From Bacteroidales bacterium (lineage in GTDB: Bacteria; Bacteroidota; Bacteroidia; Bacteroidales; UBA4417), in contig JADJHD010000008.1 of the NCBI GenBank assembly GCA_016707705.1, positions 62,001 through 126,000 on the forward strand: a DNA stretch of 64,000 nt. The letters run 5' to 3'. The position numbers were made by a program, and so were the translations under genes. Each line of letters opens with the position of its first letter. Within the stretch, counting starts at the first letter, position 1. This document shows, in pieces, positions 55,309 through 64,000 of the stretch. The notes under the pieces are model-generated. The model saw only the letters and a list, made by a program, of their open reading frames with translations, was not told where the DNA came from and did not search any database.

Positions 55309-57975
55309 ATGCGTAATTTCCTCCTTGCATTAGTCGCAGTTCAGGCGATGTTGATTCTTCTTCCGGTATCAGTTAAGGCTCAGCTCATACGTGATCCGGC
55401 ACTGTTGGAAAACATGAAGGAATCCCTGACAAAGCAAAAGGAACTGGCTTCAGGGAGGAGTCATCAACTATTTGATGTTTTCAATCATCCGATGAAACCT
55501 GACGATAAAATGGCACTGGAATACCTTTACGCATACATGCCATTAAGCGATTTGGCTGATTACAGTGGAGAGTATTTTGAAGAACAGGTTCATGCTACCA
55601 TGAAGGCAAGGGAAGAAATGCCCTGGGGTTATAAAATCCCTGAAGATATCTTTCTTCATTTCGTGTTGCCCGTTAGGATCAATAATGAGAACCTCGATAA
55701 TTTCAGGGTTCAGATGTATGATGAAATCAGGGACCGTATCAAAGGACTCAGCATGCATGACGCTGCCCTTGAGATAAACCATTGGTGCCATGAGAAGGTC
55801 ACCTATAAGGGCTCAGATGAAAGAACAAGCTCACCTTTGGCATCCATCAGGACTTCCTTCGGACGTTGCGGAGAAGAATCCACGTTTACTGTTGCTTCCA
55901 TGCGCACTGCAGGTATTCCGGCCCGTCAGGTATATACTCCACGCTGGGCTCACAGCGACGATAACCATGCCTGGGTAGAAGTATGGGTGGACGGCAACTG
56001 GTATTTCCTGGGTGCCTGCGAACCTGATGCCGACCTGAACATGGGCTGGTTTGCTGCTCCTGCAATGCGTGCCATGCTGGTACACACCCGCGCTTACGGA
56101 TGGTATAATGGAAATGAACCGGTGATTGACAGACAGGATAAGTTCTCCGAACTGAATGAAATCAGGAACTATGCAGAAACCAAAACCATCTTTGTAAAGG
56201 TTTTGGATGAGAAAAATCAGGTTTTACCCGGTGCAAAAGTTGAGTATCAGCTTTATAACTATGCTGAATTCTACCCGATTGCTAAAAGCAAAACGGACAA
56301 ATCGGGCTTAAGTTCCATAACCACCGGTCTCGGTGACCTGCTAATCTGGGCGACAAATGAATCCGCCTGGGGATACAAGAAGATTACTGTAGAAAACACA
56401 GATACTGTTTCCATTGTGATTTCGACCAATCATCCGGCGAATGCTACTGAGATACTGGACCTGGTTCCACCTATTGAAAAAGCACCTCCGGTAACCAATG
56501 CCACTCCTGAGTCCATTCAATTGAATTCCAAACGACTGCAGGTTGAAGACTCCATCCGTTCGGCTTATATGTCCACTTTCAAGGGACGTGAATGGGCACT
56601 TGCCTTTGCTGAAAAGTTAAATCTTGATCCTGAGCAAACAGTGGAGTTCTTCAGACTCAGCTATGGCAACTGGCAGGAAATCAGCAATTTCCTGGAATCA
56701 GTTAAGGTTGAAGAACGGCCATGGGCAATGAATTTGCTGAACTCTATCAGCGAGAAGGATATTAGGGATACCAAGGCAGTTATTCTTCACGATCATCTTG
56801 AGAACACTTTATCCAATCTTGAAGGCATAATCCCCTCAGATACAGCTCTTTTCAGCGATTATGTCATGTCGGGAAGGATTGCAAACGAGATGATGCTGCC
56901 ATGGAGAGGTTTTCTGCAGCAGCAGTTCACCAAAGAATTCAAAACTTCGGTGAAGGGAGATATCAATGTGCTTGTAAAATGGATCAGGGAGAATATCCGC
57001 ATTGATGATATTTCGAACATGCATTCAAGGGCACCTCTCTCACCACGTGGGGTTTATGAACTAAAGGCAGCTGATTCAAAATCAAGGGATATCTTCTTTG
57101 TGGCAGTCAGCCGCTGCTTCGGCATAGCTTCACGAATGAATCCTGCAACCAATATTCCACAGGTATGGAAGAACGGCAACTGGGAGAACATTGTATTTGA
57201 TCCGTCATCAGGTGACATCAGCAAGAAAGGCATGATACATTTTGTAAATGGCAATCCTGCAATTGATCCGAAGTATGCCATCAACTTCTCCATAGCCCGC
57301 TTCACCAAAGGAGTTTACAGGAGTGTGGATTTCGATTATGGCAAGCTGTTGTCAGAATTTCCCGCCAGCATTGAAATTGAAGCTGGTCATTATTACCTGG
57401 TCACCGGAAACAGGCAAGCTGATGGATCAGTGCTTTCAAGTTTGAGTTTCTTCGATGTTCCGGAAGGCATAACCACTGAAATCAAAGTAACTACAAGAGA
57501 ATCCAAAAGCAAGACCGAGCCTTGGGGAAAAGTTAACCTTGCTAACTTCAGTCTGGAGAGGTATCTCAACAACAAGAAGGAAACCGCCGCAGGAATCTCG
57601 GGTAACGCAGGTGTGCTGCTTATCTGGATTGACCCTGACAAGGAACCTTCGAAGCACGTGATGGCAGACTTGCCGGCTGTTAAGGCGCTTCTCGACAAAT
57701 GGGATGGAGAGGTAGTATTTCTGCTCCAGAAAGATAAGGTCACCAAATCATTCAATCCTGAGAATTTCAAGAACCTTCCAACCAGGACCTCCTATGTTTA
57801 TGACCTGAATTCCAAGTTTATACAGGAGATTTCAAAAATGAAGGGACATGACTTGACGAAGAACCTTCCTGTTGTGATTGTGAGTGATAAACTGGGCAAT
57901 ATGTATTATTTTTCAGAAGGATACAAAATCGGAATCGGAGAACAGATAGCCAAGGTAATCAACCGAATGAAATAA
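55309..57975 (+). CDS. Exported protein with two transglutaminase-like modules and a thioredoxin-like tail
   Basis: The 888-residue product has a signal peptide (to VKAQ, 25). The first transglutaminase core (about 130-250) has an intact triad: Cys187 (FGRCGEES), His220 (DDNHAWVEVW) and Asp240 (CEPDADLN). A carboxypeptidase-regulatory-like beta-sandwich follows (about 300-380). A second transglutaminase-like module (about 560-650) keeps a Cys in VSRCFGIASRM but lacks the His of the HAW motif (NIPQVW), so it is probably inactive. The C-terminus (about 755-888, LLIWIDPDKEPSKHV) resembles a thioredoxin fold without CxxC. It lies between GH92 and GH97, so perhaps it acts on glycopeptide or a peptide linked to the glycan. 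Confidence 0.78.
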   Translation: MRNFLLALVAVQAMLILLPVSVKAQLIRDPALLENMKESLTKQKELASGRSHQLFDVFNHPMKPDDKMALEYLYAYMPLSDLADYSGEYFEEQVHATMKAREEMPWGYKIPEDIFLHFVLPVRINNENLDNFRVQMYDEIRDRIKGLSMHDAALEINHWCHEKVTYKGSDERTSSPLASIRTSFGRCGEESTFTVASMRTAGIPARQVYTPRWAHSDDNHAWVEVWVDGNWYFLGACEPDADLNMGWFAAPAMRAMLVHTRAYGWYNGNEPVIDRQDKFSELNEIRNYAETKTIFVKVLDEKNQVLPGAKVEYQLYNYAEFYPIAKSKTDKSGLSSITTGLGDLLIWATNESAWGYKKITVENTDTVSIVISTNHPANATEILDLVPPIEKAPPVTNATPESIQLNSKRLQVEDSIRSAYMSTFKGREWALAFAEKLNLDPEQTVEFFRLSYGNWQEISNFLESVKVEERPWAMNLLNSISEKDIRDTKAVILHDHLENTLSNLEGIIPSDTALFSDYVMSGRIANEMMLPWRGFLQQQFTKEFKTSVKGDINVLVKWIRENIRIDDISNMHSRAPLSPRGVYELKAADSKSRDIFFVAVSRCFGIASRMNPATNIPQVWKNGNWENIVFDPSSGDISKKGMIHFVNGNPAIDPKYAINFSIARFTKGVYRSVDFDYGKLLSEFPASIEIEAGHYYLVTGNRQADGSVLSSLSFFDVPEGITTEIKVTTRESKSKTEPWGKVNLANFSLERYLNNKKETAAGISGNAGVLLIWIDPDKEPSKHVMADLPAVKALLDKWDGEVVFLLQKDKVTKSFNPENFKNLPTRTSYVYDLNSKFIQEISKMKGHDLTKNLPVVIVSDKLGNMYYFSEGYKIGIGEQIAKVINRMK

Positions 57976-58056
57976 AAGATCCGGATTCTGATCCACTTCA
58001 GCTTTGATTGAGTAATTTTCAACGCATACTTCATACCTTCTAATCCAAAACAATTC

Positions 58057-60060
58057 ATGGAATCTGTAAAGAATTCTCCAGCGATGAGGCTTTTCAATGG
58101 AATCAGCCTCGCAATAGCATTGCTCTTCCTGGCCTTATTGTCGAACGCACAATCGAAGCAAAAGCCGGTGAGTATTAGTTCTCCAGATGGGAAAGTCAGA
58201 ATTCAGCTGGAGGCAGGAGCATCTCTAACAATGGAGGTATGGTTTAAGTCGAAGCTGATGGCTAAGGTTGAAAATGCCGGACTTGAAATCGCTGAGTTGC
58301 CCACAGCCTACAAAAATCCGGTTTTCAAAACCATCACCCTTACCCCCTATAAGCAGACAATAAAACCAGTGCTACCTGAAAAACGGGATCTGATTCCGGA
58401 TGAATATACTGAAGCTTTAATTTGGTTCAAGGGTGGGTATGGTATAAGGATGAGAGCTTACAATGATGGGGTAGCCTGGAGATTCGCCACAAGACTTCCC
58501 GATTCAATTACTGTTAGGAACGAATCTTTTGAATTGCAGATGAATACAGCCGATTCGGTTTATTTTGGAGAAGAGGACAACTTTATATCCCACAGTGAAA
58601 GGCAATATCCCTATTTGGGAGTAACATCCATTGCTGATAGCAAAATGTGTGTACTACCGGCAGTTTTTCGCAAGCAGGATGGTTCCTTGCTGGCATTTAC
58701 CGAATCAGATCTATTGGATTACCCGGGATTGTACCTAAAGAAAAAGGGACAAGGCTCAATCACATTTGAACCTGTCTTGCCTCAGGCCCCTTCAGGACAT
58801 AGTATCAGTGAAGATAAACGCAGCTATATTGTAAACGGAAGACATGACTATCTTGCCAGAACCACCGGCACAAGAGAATTTCCTTGGAGGGTTTTGGGAT
58901 TGGCTGCAGAGGATAAATCCTTATTGGAAAACGATATTGTTTATCGTCTGGCTTCTCCCTGCAAATTAAAGGATACCGACTGGATCAAACCTGGCAAGGT
59001 TGCATGGGACTGGTGGAACGACTGGAACTGCAGCGGTGTTCCCTTCAAGGCTGGAATCAACACTGAGACTTACAAATATTATATCGATTTCGCCTCCAAA
59101 AACGGTTTGGAATATGTAATTCTGGATGAAGGATGGTCGGCAAATGATGATCTGGAAAAGATCAATCCTGACATGGATATGGATCAGCTTTTCATTTACG
59201 CTAAGCAAAAAAATGTCCGGCTGATTCTTTGGGTAACCGGAAAGGCTCTGGAAGATAAATTTGAAAGCAGCTTTAATCGTTTTGAGAAATGGGGAGTAGC
59301 TGGTATCAAGGTTGATTTTCTTATCAGGGATGATCAGGAGATGGTGAATTACTATGAAAAGGTAGCCGCAGAAGCCGCAAAACGCCATATGCTTGTGGAT
59401 TATCATGGCTCCTACAAGCCAACGGGTTTAAGCAGGACATATCCCAATGCACTGACACGTGAGGGTGTGCAGGGTTCCGAAAACAACAAATGGTCATCAC
59501 TCATCACACCTACACACGACTGCACAATTCCATTCACCAGGATGTTTGCTGGTCCAATGGATTATACTCCGGGAGCAATGAGCAACGTCACTAAAATCAG
59601 CTTCGCTTCACGCTGGTCAGAACCCATGAGCATGGGAACCAGATGCCATGAACTGGCAAAGTATGTTCTGTTCGACAGTCCGTTGCAGATGCTTTGTGAT
59701 AATCCTTCAAATTACATGAAGGAGCCGGAATCCATGATATTCCTTTCAGCGGTTCCCTCTACATGGAATGAAACCCATGCCCTGAATGCTTCCATTGGCC
59801 ATTATCTCAGTATGGCAAGGCGGAATGGTGATACTTGGTTCATTGGCTCCATGACCGACTGGAATCCAAGGGATCTCGTTTTGAAGCTGGATTTTCTGCC
59901 AGAAGGCAACTATACACTCGAATATTGGAGCGATGGACCAAATGCCGAACGAAAGGGAGAAGACTATACTCATGCCAGCATGACTGTCAGCAGGAATATG
60001 GAATTGAAGCTTCACCTTGCACCGGGAGGCGGATATGCTGCCATACTCAGAAAGCAATGA
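58057..60060 (+). CDS. GH97 glycosidase with retaining-type signature
   Basis: The 667-residue product has a signal peptide after ATG 58057 (alternative ATG 58084 gives MRLFNGISLAIALLFLALL to NAQ). N- and C-terminal beta-sandwiches flank a TIM barrel with WDWWNDWNCSGVPF, LEYVILDEGWS, GIKVDFLIRDDQ and TREGVQGSE. Asp420 and Glu469 align with the nucleophile and acid/base I remember for retaining alpha-galactosidase-type GH97 (Asp415/Glu470), not with inverting SusB. It is thus more likely an alpha-galactosidase or related retaining enzyme than an alpha-glucosidase. Confidence 0.88.
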   Translation: MESVKNSPAMRLFNGISLAIALLFLALLSNAQSKQKPVSISSPDGKVRIQLEAGASLTMEVWFKSKLMAKVENAGLEIAELPTAYKNPVFKTITLTPYKQTIKPVLPEKRDLIPDEYTEALIWFKGGYGIRMRAYNDGVAWRFATRLPDSITVRNESFELQMNTADSVYFGEEDNFISHSERQYPYLGVTSIADSKMCVLPAVFRKQDGSLLAFTESDLLDYPGLYLKKKGQGSITFEPVLPQAPSGHSISEDKRSYIVNGRHDYLARTTGTREFPWRVLGLAAEDKSLLENDIVYRLASPCKLKDTDWIKPGKVAWDWWNDWNCSGVPFKAGINTETYKYYIDFASKNGLEYVILDEGWSANDDLEKINPDMDMDQLFIYAKQKNVRLILWVTGKALEDKFESSFNRFEKWGVAGIKVDFLIRDDQEMVNYYEKVAAEAAKRHMLVDYHGSYKPTGLSRTYPNALTREGVQGSENNKWSSLITPTHDCTIPFTRMFAGPMDYTPGAMSNVTKISFASRWSEPMSMGTRCHELAKYVLFDSPLQMLCDNPSNYMKEPESMIFLSAVPSTWNETHALNASIGHYLSMARRNGDTWFIGSMTDWNPRDLVLKLDFLPEGNYTLEYWSDGPNAERKGEDYTHASMTVSRNMELKLHLAPGGGYAAILRKQ

Positions 60061-60107
60061 GCCAAAATTAAGCTCCGGAAATTCACATATAAATCTTTAA
60101 ATGCTCT

Positions 60108-62309
60108 ATGAAGGCTCTTCAAGGATTCTTTATCTGTTTGATACTTATAATATCAATAAATCTGACTGTTAAGGCTCAGAACCTGGAGAAAAGGTTGAAT
60201 AGTCTTCCCTGCTATTCAAGGACAGAAATCAGTGATAAAGACTGGCTGCTAAATCCTGCAGGATATACTGCACAGGTTTATCAGGATAATGCAGGCAAGG
60301 AATTAGTATTGAGCAATGGAATCATTGAAAGAAGATTCAGCATGAGTCCGGCTTTTGCCTGTTTCAGCCTGAAAAATCTGGTGAGCGGGGAAGAAATGTT
60401 AAGGGCTGCAAAACCTGAGGGTACTCTTACCATTGACGGCAAGGAGATTCCGGTTGGAGGGATTGATGGACAATTTGAATATGGTTATATCCAGAAGGAC
60501 TGGCTTCCGGGATTTAAGAATGATCAGAAAGGTTTTCAACTTTATGATTTTAGTGTTTCAATGATTAAGGCTCGCTTCGATTGGAAACCGGTTCGCTGGA
60601 TTCCCGATACAGAATGGCCACCAAAGGGAAAGGAATTGATTTTTTATTTCAGGTCCGTTGAATTCACGGGTATGTCGGTGGAAGTCCACTATGAACTCTA
60701 CGATGGAATACCATTGATTTCCAAATGGATGATTGTTAAAAACACAACCGGCAAGCCTTGTACCCTGAACCACTTTGTTAATGAGTACCTGGCTGTTGTT
60801 GAACCTGCAGCTGCAGTTGAAACTCTGGGCACCTGGGATTTTGCCAATATGCTGGTTTGCAGCGACTATGCCTTTGGAGGGATGAATACAAAATCATCAA
60901 ATCATGCAGCACAATGGCTGAAAGATTCGTTATATACATCACAGGTTGATTATGGAATGAACACCCCCTGTCTGCTGAAATGTTCTGTTCCCTATGGACC
61001 TGAGCAGGAGTTGAATGCCGGAGAAACCTTTGAATCCACCAGAGTTTATGAGTTATTGTTCGATAATGATGACCATGAACGCAAAGGACTGGCTGTAAGA
61101 AAAATGTACCGGAAACTGGCACCATGGGCACTTGAAAACCCGATATTTCTTCACCTCACCTCTACTGATCCTGAGGTCATGAAGACAGCCATCGACCAAT
61201 GTGTCAATACAGGCTTTGAAATGATAATTCTAAGTTTTGGCAGCGGATTGAATATGGAGAACAGTGATACCGCCTATATCCGCCAAATGAAAAATATGTC
61301 CGACTATGCCCGAAGCAAGGGAATAGAACTGGGTGGTTACTCATTACTTGCGAGCCGCAGGATCAATGATGAAGAAGATGTAATAAACCCGGTAACCGGC
61401 AAAACGGGAGGCAGCATATTTGGAAATTCCCCTTGCCTTGAAAGCAATTGGGGAAAGCAGTATTTCGATAATCTTCAGAATTTCATTGATAAGACAGGCT
61501 TTTCGTTGCTGGAACATGATGGCAACTACCCCGGCGACCCTTGCGCATCTGTTACACATCCCGGACATAAGGGGCTTGCTGATTCGCAATGGAATCAATG
61601 GAAGGAAATCACAGATTTTTACAAATGGTGCAGAAGCAAGGATGTTTATCTGAATGTTCCGGACTGGTACTACATCTCCGGATCAAATAAGACTGGTATT
61701 GGTTACAGGGAGACCAACTGGTCGCTGCCTCGTGACAGGCAGGTGATGCTGGGAAGGCAAAACCTCTTTGACGGAACCTGGGAGAAGACCCCTTCAATGG
61801 GATGGACATTTGTCCCGCTTGTTGAGTATCAGGGTGGCGGAGCACTTGCAACCCTCGAACCGCTGAAGGATCATCTCCCCTCCTATGAGGCCCATTTGGC
61901 ACAGAATTTCGGTGCCGGAGTTCAGGCCTGCTACAGAGGATTCCGTCTTTACGATAGTGATGAAACCAGGCAGCTCGTTGTGAAATGGGTTAGCTGGTAT
62001 AAGAAATACAGGCTGATATTAAATTCTGACATCATTCATCTCCGCCGCGCCGATGGCAGGGATTGGGATGGATTCCTTCATGTGAATCCGGAACTGCAGC
62101 AGAAAGGAATGCTAATGCTTTTCAATCCCCTGAATCAGCCTATTGAACACAATATAAGGATACCGCTCTATTATACCGGAATCGATTCAAATGCTAAAAT
62201 TTCTGAAAGCGGGGAAAATCCTATACTTTACAAGCTGAATGAGAAAAAGGAAGTCCTACTCAGGGTAAACATTCCTGCGAATAAATTTATTTGGTTTGAA
62301 ATAGAATAA
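60108..62309 (+). CDS. Clan GH-D-like alpha-galactosidase family protein
   Basis: The 733-residue product has a signal peptide (to VKAQ, about 24) and a large N-terminal beta-sandwich (about 30-330) as in GH36/GH-D enzymes. The TIM barrel (about 340-650) has TGFEMIILSFGSGLN, GIELGGYSLLASRR, SLLEHDGNYPGDPC, DVYLNVPDWYY and QNLFDGTWE. Asp471 in LEHDGNYPGD is the best nucleophile candidate, in the place of the Asp in the KxDxN-type motif of clan GH-D. The family is diverged from GH36 and GH27 and I cannot name it exactly. It follows GH97 by 47 bases and probably shares its operon. Confidence 0.68.
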   Translation: MKALQGFFICLILIISINLTVKAQNLEKRLNSLPCYSRTEISDKDWLLNPAGYTAQVYQDNAGKELVLSNGIIERRFSMSPAFACFSLKNLVSGEEMLRAAKPEGTLTIDGKEIPVGGIDGQFEYGYIQKDWLPGFKNDQKGFQLYDFSVSMIKARFDWKPVRWIPDTEWPPKGKELIFYFRSVEFTGMSVEVHYELYDGIPLISKWMIVKNTTGKPCTLNHFVNEYLAVVEPAAAVETLGTWDFANMLVCSDYAFGGMNTKSSNHAAQWLKDSLYTSQVDYGMNTPCLLKCSVPYGPEQELNAGETFESTRVYELLFDNDDHERKGLAVRKMYRKLAPWALENPIFLHLTSTDPEVMKTAIDQCVNTGFEMIILSFGSGLNMENSDTAYIRQMKNMSDYARSKGIELGGYSLLASRRINDEEDVINPVTGKTGGSIFGNSPCLESNWGKQYFDNLQNFIDKTGFSLLEHDGNYPGDPCASVTHPGHKGLADSQWNQWKEITDFYKWCRSKDVYLNVPDWYYISGSNKTGIGYRETNWSLPRDRQVMLGRQNLFDGTWEKTPSMGWTFVPLVEYQGGGALATLEPLKDHLPSYEAHLAQNFGAGVQACYRGFRLYDSDETRQLVVKWVSWYKKYRLILNSDIIHLRRADGRDWDGFLHVNPELQQKGMLMLFNPLNQPIEHNIRIPLYYTGIDSNAKISESGENPILYKLNEKKEVLLRVNIPANKFIWFEIE

Positions 62310-62326
62310 AAGCTGCCTTACCTTTG
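62295..62326 (+). promoter_or_regulatory. Bacteroidetes-type promoter for the fucose genes
   Basis: TTTG at 62295-62298, a 20-base spacer and TACCTTTG at 62319-62326 form a full-consensus promoter. The -33 element lies in the last codons of the GH-D-like gene. The leader to ATG 62639 is about 300 bases and starts with a small TGGTAG / CTACCA hairpin. Confidence 0.65.
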
Positions 62327-62638
62327 TGGTAGATACTAAAACTACCATGAACTCCGGTTGATTCTGTCCCAGGGGATATTCCTTTCACTTTCTCTTCCAA
62401 TAAAAGGAAACCCGCATCCTATCCAATGAACATGTTTCTTTTGTTTTCCGGTATTTCAACCGGTCATCCCTTTCTGTAGATGAATTTATAACTACCTGAT
62501 AACCTTTGAGAAATGCAGTCATTAACCACTGCAGGGTCCTCCTATGGGATGTCCTTCAAATGTTAGTAAATATTTTTTCAAAGTATAACACACTAAATCA
62601 TAATTTTCCTAAACTTGTAACTTAAACCACCTGACAAA
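62327..62638. other. Leader region of the fucA-fucI unit
   Basis: About 310 bases with no convincing gene. A TGGTAG / CTACCA inverted repeat (62327-62350 region) sits at the expected transcript start. The region between is T-rich with no recognised riboswitch. A weak second -7 box (TAAACTTG, one mismatch) lies near 62610. Confidence 0.45.
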
Positions 62639-63271
62639 ATGCCAATTGTAACTGACAGTCAATTACGGTCATTTATGGAAGCAGCCCATCGCCTGGGTAC
62701 GCACCAGTTACTGCTTTGCAGCAGCGGCAATATGTCCTGGAGGCTCGACAACGACATCCTTCTGATTTCACAAACAGGATCCTGGCTTCCTACACTCAGC
62801 AAGGACCAGATCTGTATTGCGCGATTAACTGACGGAATGCTGTTGAACAGTGTAAAACCCTCCATGGACAGTGGTTTCCATTTCGGCATAATGCGCGAAC
62901 GGAAGGATGTTAAAGTAATCCTTCACTTTCAATCGTTGTATGCCACTACCCTGGCCTGCTTACCTGATCCGCCAACTGATTTCAATGTGATCAATGAGGT
63001 TCCCATGTTCATTGGGCCCATTACAATGCTTCCCTATATCTGTCCCGGCTCACCTGAGATCGGTAAGAAAGTAACGGATGCAATGAAAAATCATGATCTG
63101 ATTGTATTGAGAAACCACGGGCAGGTTGTTGTAGGCCAATCCTTCGAAGACGTGATTCAGAAAGCACTGTTCTTCGAATTAGCCTGTGGAATTATTATGA
63201 GAAGCAATGACATGGCAGTGAGGCTTAGTTGTGACCAGGTTGCCGAAATGGACAGGTACCGCAGGCAGTAA
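62639..63271 (+). CDS. fucA: Class II aldolase/adducin family protein, probable L-fuculose-1-phosphate aldolase
   Basis: The 210-residue cytosolic protein has the FucA/AraD fold: SSGNMSWRLDND near residue 28, then SGFHFGIMRERKDVKVILHFQS (about 78-98), and RNHGQVVVGQS (about 158). FucA splits L-fuculose-1-phosphate to dihydroxyacetone phosphate and lactaldehyde with Zn2+. The ligand pattern is altered: the H-x-H pair is H96-F-Q98, and the usual catalytic Glu (E73 in E. coli FucA) is Asp77. His160 in NHG is kept. The next gene is fucI (38 bases on), which supports the fucose role. Whether it is fully active as FucA is uncertain. Confidence 0.78.
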   Translation: MPIVTDSQLRSFMEAAHRLGTHQLLLCSSGNMSWRLDNDILLISQTGSWLPTLSKDQICIARLTDGMLLNSVKPSMDSGFHFGIMRERKDVKVILHFQSLYATTLACLPDPPTDFNVINEVPMFIGPITMLPYICPGSPEIGKKVTDAMKNHDLIVLRNHGQVVVGQSFEDVIQKALFFELACGIIMRSNDMAVRLSCDQVAEMDRYRRQ

Positions 63272-63309
63272 AGGCAATTTACTAACAATAACATATAAGC
63301 CTTTTACAA

Positions 63310-64000
63310 ATGAACAGACTCCGTGGCTCCTTTCCCAGGATCGGGATAAGACCGGTTATTGATGGCCGGCGAAAGGGTGTAAGAGAATCCCTTGAAGAAC
63401 AAACCATGAATATGGCAAAAAGTGCAGCAGCACTCATCTCTTCAACCCTTTTCTATCCTGATGGCTCTCCAGTTGAATGTGTAATTGCCGATACTTGCAT
63501 TGGCGGTGTTGCTGAAGCAGCAGATTGCGCAGAAAAATTCAGCCGTTCAGGAGTCGGAGTTTCACTTACAGTCACTCCTTGCTGGTGCTATGGCACAGAG
63601 GTACAGGATACAGACCCACTTCTTCCAAAAGCAGTCTGGGGTTTCAATGGAACGGAAAGACCGGGAGCCGTTTATCTTGCCGCAGCTTTAGCCGGGTATT
63701 CACAAAAGGGCTTACCTGCATTCGGAATCTACGGACATGATGTTCAGGATGCCAACGACACCTCAATCCCGGCTGACGTCAGCGAGAAAATACTGCGATT
63801 TGTAAGGGCTGGACTTGCTCTGGCTTATCTGAAAGGCAAATCATATCTCTCAATGGGTTCTGTCTCCATGGGAATTGCCGGCTCAGTGGTGGATCCCGAT
63901 TTTTTCCAGGATTATCTCGGAATGAGAAATGAATATGTTGATATGAGTGAGTTCACCAGACGATTGGAAGAGGATATCTTCGATCCTGAAGAATTCAAAT
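63310..64000 (+). CDS. fucI: L-fucose isomerase (3' truncated by window end)
   Basis: The first 230 codons of FucI, which interconverts L-fucose and L-fuculose (and D-arabinose/D-ribulose). Motifs include PRIGIRPVIDGRRKGVRESLE at the start, DTCIGGVAEAADCAEKF, GVSLTVTPCWCYGTE, WGFNGTERPGAVYLAA, and GIYGHDVQD. Substrate- and metal-binding residues of the C-terminal domain are beyond the window. It follows the class II aldolase gene by 38 bases and belongs to the same operon. Cytosolic. Confidence 0.95.
   Translation, partial: MNRLRGSFPRIGIRPVIDGRRKGVRESLEEQTMNMAKSAAALISSTLFYPDGSPVECVIADTCIGGVAEAADCAEKFSRSGVGVSLTVTPCWCYGTEVQDTDPLLPKAVWGFNGTERPGAVYLAAALAGYSQKGLPAFGIYGHDVQDANDTSIPADVSEKILRFVRAGLALAYLKGKSYLSMGSVSMGIAGSVVDPDFFQDYLGMRNEYVDMSEFTRRLEEDIFDPEEFK

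Noticed and set aside
58057..60060. Calling the GH97 gene susB
   Set aside because: It has the Asp420/Glu469 retaining signature, so it is unlikely to be the inverting alpha-glucosidase SusB.
1..64000. tRNA, rRNA, transposase or integrase genes
   Set aside because: No cloverleaf-like stretch, rRNA block or recognisable mobile-element enzyme was found by reading both strands; a tool search could still find a weak one.

Overview
The window reads as a chromosomal segment of an uncultured-type Bacteroidota, probably Bacteroidales or a close relative. The evidence is paired SusC/SusD genes, lipoprotein and T9SS (type IX secretion) C-terminal sorting signals, no Shine-Dalgarno signals upstream of starts, and several promoters with the Bacteroidetes -7 consensus TAnnTTTG. 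Base composition is moderate (around 40% GC by eye). No rRNA, tRNA, CRISPR array or complete insertion sequence was seen.

Left part (1-22.9 kb) is a mosaic of single genes. It opens with the 3'-truncated minus-strand gene of a giant secreted PKD-like repeat adhesin. Then come a lone LutA-type Fe-S protein, a T9SS cargo protein, aroB and proline dehydrogenase (divergent), a GH89 alpha-N-acetylglucosaminidase, and an exported protein with the domain order of a glucan-water-dikinase. They are followed by a class II Fic protein, a small SRPBCC protein, a ParD/ParE pair separated by an unusual gap, a small membrane gene split by one stop codon, a lipocalin-like protein, a DUF2007 protein, a 14-repeat Ycf48/BNR propeller with a T9SS tail, and TrmO.

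Centre (23.0-45.9 kb) is a polysaccharide utilisation locus (PUL). A membrane-anchored sensor with a LuxR-type helix-turn-helix precedes SusC, SusD and a LamG-type surface glycan-binding lipoprotein. A run of enzymes follows: GH144-like, GH43-like/CBM32/FN3, GH144-like, GH144-like, CBM-FN3-GH144-like, GH31 and GH3. It closes with a strong intrinsic terminator. GH144 was founded on endo-beta-1,2-glucanases, and GH3 enzymes near GH144 genes can cleave sophoro-oligosaccharides. The best guess for the substrate is therefore a beta-1,2-glucan or a decorated relative: GH144 enzymes cut the backbone, SusCD imports oligosaccharides, GH3 finishes them, and GH31 and GH43 remove side groups. Four tandem, strongly diverged GH144 paralogues that all keep the candidate acidic residues are the most unusual feature of the window.

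Right part (46-64 kb) has a 600-residue protein of unknown function with many cysteines, an outer-membrane-like protein, lipoate-protein ligase, and a CBM9-like protein divergent from a second glycan cluster. That cluster holds GH92, a double-transglutaminase/thioredoxin-like protein, GH97 with the retaining signature, and a clan GH-D-like protein. After a consensus promoter and a 300-base leader come fucA-like and fucI, the latter cut by the window end. GH89, GH92, GH97, the GH-D-like protein and the fucose genes suggest growth on N-glycan, mucin or glycosaminoglycan-type glycans as well.
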